Shown: positions 10,676 through 20,846, counted from the first letter of the stretch. The stretch is DNA of 64,000 bases from Dittrichia graveolens (GCA_038502395.1 JARJIL010000006.1:43242501-43306500), one strand, 5' to 3'. Program-made: numbers and translations. Notes: generated by a model from the letters alone, not told the origin.

Positions 10676-11620
10676 TCAGCCCTCCATTCTGTTGTGGAGT
10701 CCTAGGAGCACTATACTGTCTTTCAATTCCTTTTCCTCACAAAAACTGTTTAGCTCATAGTTCTTAAACTCAGAACCATTGTCAGATCTAATGACTTTCA
10801 CTTTCAAATCAGATTGATTTTCAATTCTAAGAATAAGAGACTTAACTAACTTAGCAGTTTCATCCTTAGATCTAAGAAATTGAACCCAAGTGAATCTGGT
10901 GAAGTCATCAACTATGACTAAACAATAAGCTTTCTTCCTTATACTGAACACAAATGTAGGACCAAAAAGATCCATATGCAATAATTGTAAAGGTGCAGAG
11001 ATGGAAGAAACTTCTTTGGACTTAAAAGAAGTTTTGTGTTGCTTGCCTTTGAGGCAAGCAATACAATGATCATCACATGAGAATTCCTTTTGGGGTAAAC
11101 CTCTTACCAAACTGTTTTTAGCTAACACATTCATGGTTTTAAAGTTCATGTGACACATCCTTCTATGCCAAATGGCAGACTCATCATGAGATGCCTTTGA
11201 GAGTAAACAACTTAAAACATTCTGCTTAGCAACTTTTTGTGTATCCGAACAGTATACATTATCCTTTCTTGGTGTTCTTAAAAGAATATCCTTTTCAGTT
11301 AATTTAAAATCTTTTGAAAGAATAATGCATTCAGTATCTGTAAACAAGACTTTGTTTCCAATGTCACAGATTTGAGACACACTCAACAGATTGTACTTGA
11401 GTTGTTCAACAAAGAAAACATCATTAAAAGTAAGGGTACCTGCCTCTACAGCTCCTTTACCTGTGATTCTTCCTCCCTTTGGATTTCCTCCAAATGCTAC
11501 ATATCCTCCATTGATTCTTTTGAAATCCTTCAAGCAGTGTGAATTTCCAGTCATGTGCCTTGAGCATTCACTATCCACATGCCAGATTGCTCCTTGATTG
11601 GCCCTATGAATGCTCTGCAC
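10676..11620 (-). CDS. C1 protease, GAG-pre-integrase and integrase core
   Basis: The segment starts just before the aspartic protease site. This reads WHVDSECSRHMTG, where the family usually has D-S-G, so the glycine of the triad is replaced by glutamate and activity is doubtful. A GAG-pre-integrase zinc module follows (WHRRMCHMN, then CIACLKGKQH). The integrase core shows LLHMDLFGP, VIVDDFTRFTWV and RSDNGSEF, giving the first two acidic residues of the DDE set. The frame shifts near 10690, before the third residue. It is in the same frame as gag (11756-14437), separated by three stops at about 11635-11758. Confidence 0.9.
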   Translation of the reverse strand: MQSIHRANQGAIWHVDSECSRHMTGNSHCLKDFKRINGGYVAFGGNPKGGRITGKGAVEAGTLTFNDVFFVEQLKYNLLSVSQICDIGNKVLFTDTECIILSKDFKLTEKDILLRTPRKDNVYCSDTQKVAKQNVLSCLLSKASHDESAIWHRRMCHMNFKTMNVLAKNSLVRGLPQKEFSCDDHCIACLKGKQHKTSFKSKEVSSISAPLQLLHMDLFGPTFVFSIRKKAYCLVIVDDFTRFTWVQFLRSKDETAKLVKSLILRIENQSDLKVKVIRSDNGSEFKNYELNSFCEEKELKDSIVLLGLHNRMEG

Positions 11621-11755
11621 AAAAGAAAATCAGTTAGTAGCAGGAAGTACCCAGGCCATACAGGTCTTGGGTACACCATTCAAGTCATAATACTTATCGA
11701 CAGATTAAGTTTTCTTAATTTTATCCCAGTTATATTTCTCTATTCTGTGTGAAGA

Positions 11756-12754
11756 TTATTTAGTGAGAACATGTGGTTTCCAACTGTTGTGATTAACAGT
11801 TGAGATTTGGGAACACTCAGCTTTTGAATTTGATAAAATAGTTGAGTCAGTTTGAGACTCAATTTGACTTTCAGGAGGATTATCAGCATTAGCCTCTTCA
11901 GAAACTATTTGTTTCTGCAATTTTACCCAAGCCAGACAAACATCCTTTGATTTTGGCTTAATAGTTGGAGAACTGTTAGACTGTTTTGGCTTAACAGTTG
12001 GAGAACTGTTAGACTGTTTTGGCTTAACAGTTGGAGAACTGTTAGACTGTTTTCTGGTACTTGTTCTCTGGGTTCTATAGAACTGTCGGGTATGATAACA
12101 GTTGTGAGCCAAGTGATTTGCTTTCCCACAAATGTAACACCTTTTGGTTTTGACTATAGGCAACCCATTTCTTTGTGCCCATAACTGGTTTCTATTTCTT
12201 TGATTTCCCTTCACTGGTGCTGAAGGAGGAAACTTTTGCACACCATGCTGTTTGCATGTGCAAACAGGTACTTCAGTATGCCTCTTCACATGTTTGGAAT
12301 GAGATTTTATTTTTGAAGCTTCCTTCTTTTGCTTTGCAACAGCAACTTCACCAACCTTCTCCTTTCCTTTTGTCTTAACACTAATAGTTGAGGTTTTTGG
12401 GTTAAAACTGTTTGGGTTCTTTTTGGGACTGTTAGTGTAAAGGTTGGGACTGTTTTCAGCATTAGTGGAACTGTTTATAGAGTTTACAAATTTGAAGGGT
12501 TTTGGTTCACTGGTGGAGGGTTCAGAGGATGCTTTTACAAACATCACATGTTGTGAAGAAGATTTAGGTGCTGTAGGTTCACAACAGATGTGATTTTCAA
12601 TTGGAATGACTTCTTCTTTCTTCACAAATCCCTCATTCTTCTCATCAATCATCTCATACGCAACTCCCTCATCTTCACTTTCAAATTGTGGATCAGCTGA
12701 CTTCAATTCTTCTTTTAATGGTTCATTAACATACCTTTCAGCTACATCAGACAT
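11756..12754 (-). CDS. C1 gag, C-terminal extension with zinc knuckle
   Basis: A 332-residue segment in phase with gag. It is acidic at the N-terminus, then basic and serine/proline rich. It has one CCHC knuckle, CYICGKANHLAHNC, followed by three copies of an 11-residue repeat (KQSNSSPTVKP) encoded by a perfect-length 33-bp tandem repeat. It ends before the WVLP phrase and stops that precede the protease. Long gags of this kind, with two knuckle regions around a coiled coil, are typical of SIRE-like elements (family knowledge). The start at 12754 is only the first methionine after a TAG. Confidence 0.75.
   Translation of the reverse strand: MSDVAERYVNEPLKEELKSADPQFESEDEGVAYEMIDEKNEGFVKKEEVIPIENHICCEPTAPKSSSQHVMFVKASSEPSTSEPKPFKFVNSINSSTNAENSPNLYTNSPKKNPNSFNPKTSTISVKTKGKEKVGEVAVAKQKKEASKIKSHSKHVKRHTEVPVCTCKQHGVQKFPPSAPVKGNQRNRNQLWAQRNGLPIVKTKRCYICGKANHLAHNCYHTRQFYRTQRTSTRKQSNSSPTVKPKQSNSSPTVKPKQSNSSPTIKPKSKDVCLAWVKLQKQIVSEEANADNPPESQIESQTDSTILSNSKAECSQISTVNHNSWKPHVLTK
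11953..12051 (-). repeat. Three-unit 33-bp tandem repeat in C1 gag
   Basis: Each unit codes for 11 residues (KQSNSSPTVKP-like) and contains both AACAGTT and AACTGTTAG, the motif that crowds the C1 LTR. Units start at 11953, 11986 and 12019. Confidence 0.9.
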
Positions 12755-12829
12755 GGGAGTTATATAGTTATGGTTGTATGGAGGTGGGGTCTGTTTACAG
12801 CCTATGCCTGTTTTTACCTTGTTTGTGAT

Positions 12830-13255
12830 CTATGATTTTAACACGGTTTCAAGCTTAAGATTTGAAGCTTTGAACATGCTCAAATCCATGTCCACACCAT
12901 TCAATTTCTTGGTTAACTCATCTATCTTACTCTCTTTCTCACTCAACTTCTCCTTAAGACTATCAATCTCTTCTTGAAGTTGCTCCTTCTCCCACTTATG
13001 ATACTTTCTATCATAATCCATTTGCCGTTCATTAGCCTGATAATCTTTGATTTTCTTTTCAAAGCTTTCAATAACAGCATTGGTTTCATACCTTCTTTCT
13101 TCCATTTTGCTCAGAGCAGCACAAACCTTTTTGTTGTGCTCCCTAAACCTTTTAACTATAGCTCTACATTCACCAGGACATAGTTTAGAAGATACCTGAA
13201 TGTCTTCTGTTTCTGATGAATCCATGTTGATGGAGGAGTCAGTCAATGCCATCAA
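12830..13255 (-). CDS. C1 gag, coiled-coil segment
   Basis: A 141-residue open segment in the same phase as the gag pieces on both sides, closed by TAG codons near 13289 and 12831. The second half is a long charged helix (EEIDSLKEKLSEKESKIDEL) with heptad-like leucines, so it should form a coiled coil, as often found behind the first knuckle of SIRE-like gag proteins. It contains no enzymatic motif. Both stops are simple nonsense changes within an otherwise continuous frame. Confidence 0.7.
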   Translation of the reverse strand: MMALTDSSINMDSSETEDIQVSSKLCPGECRAIVKRFREHNKKVCAALSKMEERRYETNAVIESFEKKIKDYQANERQMDYDRKYHKWEKEQLQEEIDSLKEKLSEKESKIDELTKKLNGVDMDLSMFKASNLKLETVLKS

Positions 13256-13291
13256 TGCTTTGTTGTGAGTGGCTTGCTCTGCTTGATTACT

Positions 13292-14437
13292 CTAATCAAA
13301 CCCATGACCTTCTTGTGAGACCAATGCTGATGAGGTGGAATTTGAATTTTGACCTTGATGCTGGCTTTGTCCACCAGATCTGCATTCCCTAGCAAAGTGA
13401 CCAGGCTGTTGACATTTGAAACATCTTACTTTGGATTTGTCAAATCCAGCCTGACCATCAGCCCTGAAGTTCATGTTTTGCCTTCCTGTTCTTTTGATGA
13501 ATCTTTTGGCTCTCACAGTTAGCATAACCATCTGCCACTTGAGATCTATCTCCTCAAGATCATCTGGATGCACTTGTTCAAGATCTTCATTAGTGAGAGT
13601 TGAATGTGCATGACTAGCAAGGAATGCTTCAAGCACTACATCAGAAGTGTTCACATCTAATCCAGCCACAGAACTGGTACCTACACAACCATCAACAGAA
13701 TTAGGTAAAGAATGCTTTGAGTCCATACCTGAGAATGAAAGAAGAGCACCATTATGGTTAGGAGTCACATACTTCCTTTTTCCTTCTATTTCTCCTTCAA
13801 ACACAATCAAACTGTTGTATAGATCATCTAATTCTATATCTTCTAGAGAATCCTTAGTCCTCCATTGTGCGGCATAAACTATCCATTCATCACCTAAGGA
13901 CCTGAGAAACTTTCTATTGATCTCATCTTGCTCGATTCTAACTTTTGCACTCTCAAGTTGACTCACCAGCTTATAGAACCTATCAAAAATCTGAGTGATA
14001 CTTTCATTCTTTCCACTAGAAAAGTTCTCATAAGCCTGTTTTAGAAGATCCCTTTGATTCCTTTTGGAACTTGCATTCCCTGTAAACCTCTTTTCTAAAG
14101 CATTCCACAATTCATGAGCACCATCAAACTTCTTAAACTGATGTTGATACTCATTTGGAATAGCAATTTGAAGAATGCTGAGAGCTTTCATCTCAAGCAT
14201 ACTCTCTTTTCTTTCAGCATCTGTTTTTGGTGGTGGTTTCTTCCTTGGTTTTCCAGCTTCATCTAAATCAATAGGAGTTGTGGGTTTATTCTCAATGATT
14301 TTCCAAACAGCATAGTCCATTAATTGAACATGCTGCTTGATTCTTAGATTCCACATCTCAAAATCAGTTGGTTTGAGCATGGGAACACGCATGTTTGACC
14401 CAGATCCAGTGTTAACAGAAGATCCACCAGACTCCAT
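13292..14437 (-). CDS. C1 gag, N-terminal part with UBN2-type core and CCHC knuckle
   Basis: A 381-residue segment starting at the ATG 113 bp below the PBS, the normal gag start. Residues 15-60 resemble the DUF4219 leader (FEMWNLRIKQHV). Residues 70-230 are the UBN2/copia gag core (ELWNALEKRF, FDRFYKLVSQLES, RKFLRSLGDEW), which builds the virus-like particle. CFKCQQPGHFAREC near residue 340 is the RNA-binding knuckle. The frame ends at a TAG and is taken up in phase at 13255. Confidence 0.9.
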   Translation of the reverse strand: MESGGSSVNTGSGSNMRVPMLKPTDFEMWNLRIKQHVQLMDYAVWKIIENKPTTPIDLDEAGKPRKKPPPKTDAERKESMLEMKALSILQIAIPNEYQHQFKKFDGAHELWNALEKRFTGNASSKRNQRDLLKQAYENFSSGKNESITQIFDRFYKLVSQLESAKVRIEQDEINRKFLRSLGDEWIVYAAQWRTKDSLEDIELDDLYNSLIVFEGEIEGKRKYVTPNHNGALLSFSGMDSKHSLPNSVDGCVGTSSVAGLDVNTSDVVLEAFLASHAHSTLTNEDLEQVHPDDLEEIDLKWQMVMLTVRAKRFIKRTGRQNMNFRADGQAGFDKSKVRCFKCQQPGHFARECRSGGQSQHQGQNSNSTSSALVSQEGHGFD

Positions 14438-14549
14438 AGCAATAAAGTGATTGAAAACTCACAATAAAGCTTTAGAAAGACTTTAAAACTCAAACACAGC
14501 AGATCTGTGTAAAACCTTCAACTGGTGATCAAAGGAACCTTAATGTTAA

Positions 14550-14562
14550 GGCTCTGATACCA
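14550..14562 (-). other. Primer binding site of C1 (initiator Met tRNA)
   Basis: On the minus strand TGGTATCAGAGCC is an exact initiator-Met primer site, 2 bases from the LTR end at 14565. Confidence 0.92.
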
Positions 14563-14564
14563 CT

Positions 14565-15331
14565 TGTCAGGAACGTTTATTAACAAAATCAATAACAAGA
14601 ATTATCTTTTGAATTTAAATCAGAGTTATATAAAAGACAATCTTTGAGTTTGATCACAATCAACTAAGAAGTTGCGGAATCACACTTAATTGATTAATAA
14701 AGGTTTTAATCACAAGAACAGTTTAATCAACTCAATGAAATACTTCAAAACACAAGATGTTTATTAATAACCAAAGATGATTACAATATTCACCTACACA
14801 TCCAATCTAACTCTTTTGTTAGACGAAGAACACACTTTGTTCTTAGGTTTCAAAGAAACTTGGAGGCTAATACATTTTCTGAAAACAATAAACAATACGA
14901 ATGAGTGCAAACTCTGACAGAATTGAATTACAAAAACTATCGATTCTTAACATAATATTCTAATGAAGTATTTATAAACTCTTGATCTTCCTTGAATAGT
15001 TGACAGTTGGTTAATCTTCTATCTTGCGAGATAATCTTCTAATCTTGATAAGATATTCTTCAAATCCTTAAAGATAGCAGTTTCCATAAATAGCTTAACA
15101 GAAACTGTTTGTTGAATGAGATTCTTCTAACAGTCTTCTCTTTCATGCCTTTTCAACCGTTGTTATAATCATACTAACAGTTCTGAGCTTTTTGTACTAA
15201 CAGTTGCAACATTTACCACAACTGTTAATTATAAATCAAAATAACAGTTTTCAACTATTTTCTCAAAAACACATTAACAGTTTTACCTTTGCATGTCCAA
15301 CAGTTTCAATTACTTAGCAAATTTCCCAACT
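14565..15331 (-). repeat. 5' LTR of C1
   Basis: A near-identical copy of 4000-4775 with small indels, including a short loss near 15030. The terminal A expected at the plus-strand right end is a T at 15331. In element orientation the AACAGTT-type cluster (15308 down to 15075) comes first and the TATA box after it. Confidence 0.95.
14969..14978 (-). promoter_or_regulatory. TATA box of C1 5' LTR
   Basis: TTTATAAATA on the minus strand lies about 355 bp into the LTR, downstream of the repeated AACAGTT motifs. It is conserved in the other LTR at 4404-4413. Confidence 0.6.
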
Positions 15332-15893
15332 TGGATTCTGGCTTAGGGAAGTTCATTTCCTCGACCGTGTCATATATAAAGATGGTGTCAAAGTAGATCC
15401 AGCTAAGGTGGAGGTTGTGATGAATTAGGGGGTTCCTCGAACTCCTTCCGAGATTAAAAGCTTCCTTGGCTTGGCTGGCTACTATCGGCGGTTTATCCGC
15501 GATTTCTCTGAGCTTGCGGGTCTATTGACCAAACTAACTCGCAAGGATGTAGCTTTTGTATGGTCGGAAGCTCAAGATGAAGCTTTTCAGACCCTAAAGC
15601 GATTGTTATATAAAGCTCCGGTCCTTACTTTACCTGAGGGTTAGGTAGACTTTACAGTTTATTGTGATACCTCGTACGCGGGTTTGGGTTTTGTCCTAAT
15701 GCAACGTGATAGACGATTGCCTACGCTTCTAGGCAGTTGAAATCACATGAACAGAACTACCCAACCGACGATCTTGAACTTGCTGTTGTTGTGTTTGCAT
15801 TGAAGTTGTGGAGGCATTACCTTTATGCCACGAAGTGTGTGATATGCACTGATCACAAAAGTCTGCAGTATGTCTTTTCCTAGAAAGAACTCA
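15332..15893 (+). pseudogene. G1 RT end and RNase H, broken
   Basis: This continues the RT interrupted at 3998, picking up at the residues FWLREV and running through LAGYYRRFI and the RNase H domain (YCDTSYAG, SHEQNYPT-like, CTDHKSLQYVF). Several stops are visible (near 15427, 15644 and 15880) and a frameshift occurs near 15720. It lacks an open frame longer than about 60 codons and cannot be functional. The join to 3998 across C1 shows that C1 landed inside the gene. Confidence 0.8.
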
Positions 15894-15895
15894 AC

Positions 15896-17472
15896 ATGTG
15901 GCAACGCCGTTGGTTGGAGTTAATTAAAGACTGCGATTGTGAGATCCGTTACCATCCTGGTAAAGCCAATGTTGTAGCAGATGCTTGGAGCCGTAAAGGA
16001 CCAACAACAGAAGCAAGGTTTATGAAGATCGTAGTGGTGCTAGATTTGATTTCTAAGTTGAAGGAAGCTCAGCAGATAGCACTACGAGAAGATAATCTGA
16101 AGGCAGAGACGATGAAGAAGTTAAAAGATCAGCTGAATGAAGATAATCGTGGGTTGAAGACCTTTCATTCTAGGGTTTGGGCGCCTTCTATGGGAGGTAA
16201 CCGTGAGCTGATTCTACAAGAAGCCCATCAGTCCAAATTGTCCATCCATCCGCGAATTACGAAGATGTACCATGACCTAAAGATGTTATACTGGTGGCCG
16301 ACTCTCAAGAAGGACATCGCTTCATTTGTGGAGAGATATCAGATATGCGCGAAAGTGAAGACAGAAGACCAGAGACCATATGGTAATCTGCTGCAATTAG
16401 ATATTCCGGAGTTGAAGTGGGATAATATCACGATGGATTTCGTGACGAAGCTACCGAAGACGTTCAAAGGGCATGATATGATATGGGTTATTGTTGATCG
16501 ATTGACGAAAAGTTCTCATTTCTTAGCAACAAATGAGTCTGCTTCGCTGACTCGATTAGCTCAGTTGTATATCGATGAGATTGTGTCACGTCACGGTCTT
16601 CCTTGTTTGATTGTTTCTGATCGTGACTCTCGATTTGTATCTAACTTCTGGCAAAGTTTGCAACGTGAGTTAGGAACCCACGTGCATCTAAGCACTGCCT
16701 ATCACCGGCAGACCGATGGCCAATCTGAACGAACAATCTAGACACTGGAAGATATGCTTCGTGCGTGTGTACTTGAGTTTGGTGGATCATGGGATTCTCA
16801 TCTCCCATTGATTGAATTTGCTTATAATAATTCATATCATTCCAGTATTGGAATGCCACCATACGAGATGCTCTATGGGAAACGTTGTCGTACTCAGACT
16901 TGTTGGTTGGAGCCTGGAGAGAAATAGTTTGCTGGACCTGAAATTGTCCAGATTACATCTGATAAAGTGAATGTGGCTTTAGAGAAGCTGAATGTAGCTC
17001 ATGATTGACAGAAGATGTATGCGGATCCTAAACGTCATCCCGTTACATTTGATGTTGGTGATCGTGTATTGTTGAAGGTCTCTCCTTGGAAAGGCGTCAT
17101 TCGTTTTGGGCGCAGGGGGAAGCTAAGTCCACGTTTCATAGGCCCGTTCAAAATCGTACGTAAAGTCAATGATCAGACGGTAACTCTTGAGTTGCCTCCT
17201 GAGCTAGCTGGGATTCATGATACCTTTAACGTATGCTACTTACGTAAGTGCAACGTTGAAGATGAGCAAGTTGTTCCGTTACAAGAACTGAAGGTTGACT
17301 CCTCTAATCGAGTCGTAGAAGAACCTATCGAAATTCTTGACACGAAGGTCAAGAAACTACGCAAAAGATGATCAAGCTAGTACTTGTGAAGTGGAAGCAC
17401 AACTTAGGTCCAAACCTGACTTGGGAAGTTGAGGACGAGTTGAAGACAAGATACCCTCACCTGTTTACTTGA
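15896..17472 (+). pseudogene. G1 integrase and chromodomain-like tail
   Basis: After the RNase H end (RYHPGKANVVADA) comes an integrase. Its zinc module has H-H-C-C spacing (HQSKLSIH, then CAKV; the first cysteine of the pair reads as Y/Q context). The core reads ITMDFV, VSDRDSRF and SERTI, giving D, D and E. TAG at 16739-16741 follows the E motif directly, with further stops at 16925 and 17006. The 17015-17371 segment holds the GPY/F-type module (SPWKGVIRF, PRFIGPF), which helps target integration. A frameshift at 17365 precedes a chromodomain-like end (LVKWKHN, TWEVEDELKTRYPHLF). Confidence 0.85.
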
Positions 17473-19137
17473 AAGTGGGTCTTGGCATGTTTGGTGTTCT
17501 TATATGAATTTGATGTGTTTATGAATATTAAATGAGAAGAACATGAAGTTATAAAGTGTTTTAAATGTAAAAACAACAAATATGCAATCCATAGAATGAT
17601 TTAAGAAGGTATCGGAATTGCAGTTACAAGATGTCGGATTCCGAGACCTATGAAGGTGTCGGAATCCGCTAGTTTGGCGAAATCCGCATGTGTGTCGGAA
17701 TCCGCTAGAATGTCGGATTCCGCATGCCTGTAGGATTTCCTTCTGTATCAGAATCCGCTAGAATGTCGGATTCCATATGTTTATCGGATTTCCTTCTATA
17801 TGTCGGAATCCACAAGTGTGTCGGATTCCGTATGCATGTTGGATTCCCTTGTGTCGGAATCCGTAACGCAAGTTTCGGATTCCGCATGTATGTGTCGGAT
17901 TTCTCCGAAATCCGCAAGGACTATCGGATTTCCCAAATACGACAGTTTTGGCGGATTTGTGCTAAGTCCATAATTGAGTTCCTATTGTTGTTTTATTAGT
18001 TGTACTTTGTATGTATAGATGAATAACATAAGTAATAATGTTTTAGGTGAACTTGTTGTATTAGTGAAGCCAAAACAAATACTTGTATGTTGTAAGTTAC
18101 TCAGGTGAGTACCTGCTTTCATGAGACTCGGTAGAGGAAGGCTTGTTTGCTAGATGACTACCTGAATGATTGTACATGATTGTATTATGTATATCTAACT
18201 TGTTTTTGCAGGTATGCTCAAGAAGGTGAGTGTAAGTCTTAAATGATGTTATGTTACTTGTAAGATGTATATTAGGTGCATTCCAGTGGGTCCAGACTTG
18301 AACCGCTTAGTTAATACATGATGATATGTACGAATGAATAACTGAATGATATTGCATATGGAAGATGATGAATCCCTATGGGATTATATGTATGTATGTA
18401 TGTATGTATGTGCACTATCTGCAGACTATCTGAAGCATGGTTAAGGTCAGTTGGTTGTAACTGAATCCCATGAGTACTTAGGGATATCACGGTGATTCGG
18501 GAGGCATCTCGGATCGTAGGTTCTGTAGAACCGCCGTGCCTTAACGTCAGTGGTAATCAACTGGTTGTAGCTGGATTACCTGTGGAGCCTTTGGCTCTAT
18601 GAACGATGTTTGGTGGATTGCTTTATGCTCCCCCACCAGCGTGGTTGCTTGTGTCTGATTCCCCAGTCTGAGTTGTTGAGCGGGATTGATTACCCTGTAA
18701 GACATGACTCTTACTGATCTTGTCAGCACACCGCAATGTGATAAGTTAGAAATGATTAATTACTTATATGTTGCATGACTTGCTTTATTGTTACTTATGA
18801 TAAGTATGTACTCACTAGCTATGTTGTTTAGCTAATGGTGCTACGTTGCCCCTTTTCAGGTAAAGACTAGAAGGCCTGGTGAGGCGGGTGGCTTTTGATG
18901 TGTATATCCCTTGTGGGTTGGAACACTTTGATTTATGATGTAATATGATGCTTATGGTCGGTTTGTATGTTAGGTAACACCAATGTATATATTGGAAATG
19001 ATAATGATGAAATTAACAATTGTTACTTTTAAAAAGAAAGTTTCCGCTACTAAAACTGATGTTTTGAGTTGGTCGATCTACTCATAATTAGAGGTTAGAT
19101 TATCACTAAAGTAGCTATTTTCGGAAGCGGTGTTATA
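17465..19137 (+). repeat. 3' LTR of G1, 5'-truncated
   Basis: It matches 302-1464 of the 5' LTR but begins directly at the pol stop codon. The normal 3' untranslated region, polypurine tract and first 300 or more LTR bases are missing. The join shares TTACTTGAAAGTGGG with the 5' LTR. It contains about 507 bp absent from the 5' LTR. It ends TGTTATA at 19137, next to G2 sequence. Confidence 0.88.
17610..17960 (+). repeat. G1 island: TCGGA/TCCGA inverted-repeat array
   Basis: About 18 copies of GTCGGATTCCG- or GTCGGAATCCG-like units occur with 10-25 base spacing, often followed by CTAGAATG or CATG. TCGGATTCCGA at 17634-17644 is a 5-bp-arm palindrome. The array lies wholly within the block missing from the 5' LTR. 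Confidence 0.85.
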
Positions 19138-20712
19138 GAGACGATGGTTAGAACTGTTAAAAATTATGATTGTGAAATATTATATCATCCTGGTAAGGCT
19201 AACGTGGTGGCCGATGCATTGAGCAGAAAGTCAAGAACAGTACTTATAAAGAATCAATCATTAAAGATGACAGTTACGACACCTTTGATTGATGAGATAG
19301 AATAGCTCAATCAGAAGCAATTAAAAGTGAAAATCATAACAAAGAACGTATCAAGGGCCAAGTAACTAATCTTTTAAAAGATAGTTGTGACATTCTGACT
19401 AGATATGGTCGTATACGGGTGACAAGTTATGGGGAGACACGGCAGACACTCTTGAGTGAAGCCCACAAATCAAGATTTTTTATTAATCTGGGTGCTACCA
19501 AAATGTATAAAGACCTGAAAATAGATTATTGGTGGCCGGGTATGAAGCGTGATGTAGTTCGATGTGGAAAAATGCCTTATATGCTTACAAGTGAAAGTTG
19601 AACATTAGAAACCCCATGGTAAGTTACAACCCTTTGAGATACCGATCTAGAAATGGGAAAACATTACGATGGACCTGATTGCTAAATTACCCAAAACCCA
19701 ACGAGGTTATGATGTAATAAGGGTGGTTGTGGACAGGTTGACAAACAGTGCACATTTTATCCCTATTAAAAAAAGTTATCCCTCAGAACGATTAGAAAAT
19801 GTTTATATGAAAGAGATTGTGTCTCGTCATGGCGTGCTAGTCTCCATTGTGTCAGACAGGGATACCAGATTCACTTCCAGCTTTTTGAGTAAATTTCAAG
19901 AAGAATTGGGAACTAAGCTTCATCTTAGTACAACTTATCACCCTCAGACCGATGGTCAGAGTGAAAGGACTATTCAGACATTAGAAGATATGCTTCGTGC
20001 ATGCGTTATTGATTTCGGTGGGAGCTAGGATTCGTATCTTCCCTTGGTAGAATTTTCATACAATAACAATTATCATTCTGGCATTGGGATGCCACCGTAT
20101 GAAATGTTGTATGGAAGAAAATGTTGAACTCCAATTTGTTGGGGTGGGGTAGGTGAAAAAGAGCTGGGTAGCACAGAAGTGGTACAACAAACAACACAAA
20201 AGATTCAACAGATAAGAGATAGATTGTTAACTGACCAGACTAGACAAAAGAGCTATGCAGATAAACGCAGATCACCACTTGAATTCCAAGTGGGGGATTA
20301 TGTATTATTAAAAGTGTCACCATGGAAGGGCGTCATTAGATTCAGAAAGAGAGGAAAACTTGGTCCGAGATTTATTGGACCATTCAATATCATCGCACGT
20401 GTGGGGAAGGTTGCTTACCGATTAGAATTATGAGAAGAGTTGTCTCAGATTCATAACACCTTCCATGTGTCTCATCTGAGAAAATTTCTAGCAGACGAAT
20501 CTGCTTTTGTACCCCTGGAAGATGTTAGTATTGATGAAAAACTTAACTATGTGGAACAGCCTATGACAATATTAGAAAGAAAAGTTAAGACTCTACGCAA
20601 TAAACAGATTAGGCTAGTTAAAGTCTAATGGAAGCACAGGAAAGGATTAGATTTCACGTGGGAGCCTGAACAAGATATGATCAAGCATTATCCAGAACTC
20701 TTCGACAAATGA
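19138..20712 (+). pseudogene. G2 RNase H tail, integrase and chromodomain-like end
   Basis: Begins within the RNase H end (CEILYHPGKANVVADALSRK). An integrase zinc module (LSEAHKSRFFIN, YWWPGMKRDV) is partly degraded. The core is clearer: MDLIAKLP, VVVDRLTNSAHF, SIVSDRDTRF and QSERTIQTLEDML, with the D, D, E residues present. The tail has VGDYVLLKVSPWKGVIRF, GPRFIGPF, HVSHLRKF and a chromodomain-like end (TWEPEQDM, HYPELF). Stops near 20026, 20125, 20431 and 20626 and frameshifts before 19419 disable it. The natural stop is TGA at 20710-20712. Confidence 0.85.
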
Positions 20713-20836
20713 TTTCGGGGACGAACGTGGGGAAGAATTGTAACATCCAGAAAATAAATGTGTTATAAGTGATTGTAATTATTAAAGTGTGGATGTTAAC
20801 TAGAGGGACTATTATTGTCATTATGGGAAACTTATG

Positions 20837-20846
20837 TATATATATA
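20837..20846 (+). promoter_or_regulatory. TATA box of G2 LTR
   Basis: A TATATATATA tract about 100 bp into the LTR, at the expected U3/R border. Confidence 0.5.

Larger units (their letters stand above)
4000..15331 (-). mobile_element. C1: 11.3 kb Ty1/copia element (SIRE/Maximus-like) with accessory ORF
   Basis: A complete minus-strand element with two near-identical LTRs (776 and 767 bp), initiator-Met PBS, polypurine tract, gag, protease, integrase, RT and RNase H in copia order, and a 2.9 kb accessory region between pol and the 3' LTR. It lies in the RT gene of G1. The flanks (CTGAT left, TGGAT right) share only 3 of 5 bases, so no clean target duplication is visible. The high LTR similarity suggests a younger insertion than G1, yet pol and the accessory frame already carry stops and frameshifts. 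The SIRE-type assignment rests on size, PBS and the extra 3' frame. Confidence 0.93.
1..19137 (+). mobile_element. G1: Ty3/gypsy chromovirus (Tekay-like), nested host of C1
   Basis: A degenerate plus-strand gypsy element reads LTR, PBS, gag, protease, RT, RNase H, integrase, chromodomain-like tail, LTR. The order RT then integrase and the integrase tail phrase LLKVSPWKGVIRF place it in Ty3/gypsy, close to the Tekay/Del chromoviruses (clade from recalled motifs). Its RT is split by C1 at 4000-15331. Its right end abuts the RNase H tail of G2 at 19138, so it inserted into G2. The left end lies at or before the window edge. Several stops and frameshifts make it non-autonomous. Confidence 0.85.

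Noticed and set aside
3995..15336. Target site duplication of C1
   Set aside because: CTGAT and TGGAT agree at only 3 of 5 positions, so the claim is not supported.
17610..17960. CRISPR-like array of repeats
   Set aside because: Units are short, degenerate and inverted with irregular spacing, and the context is a plant LTR.
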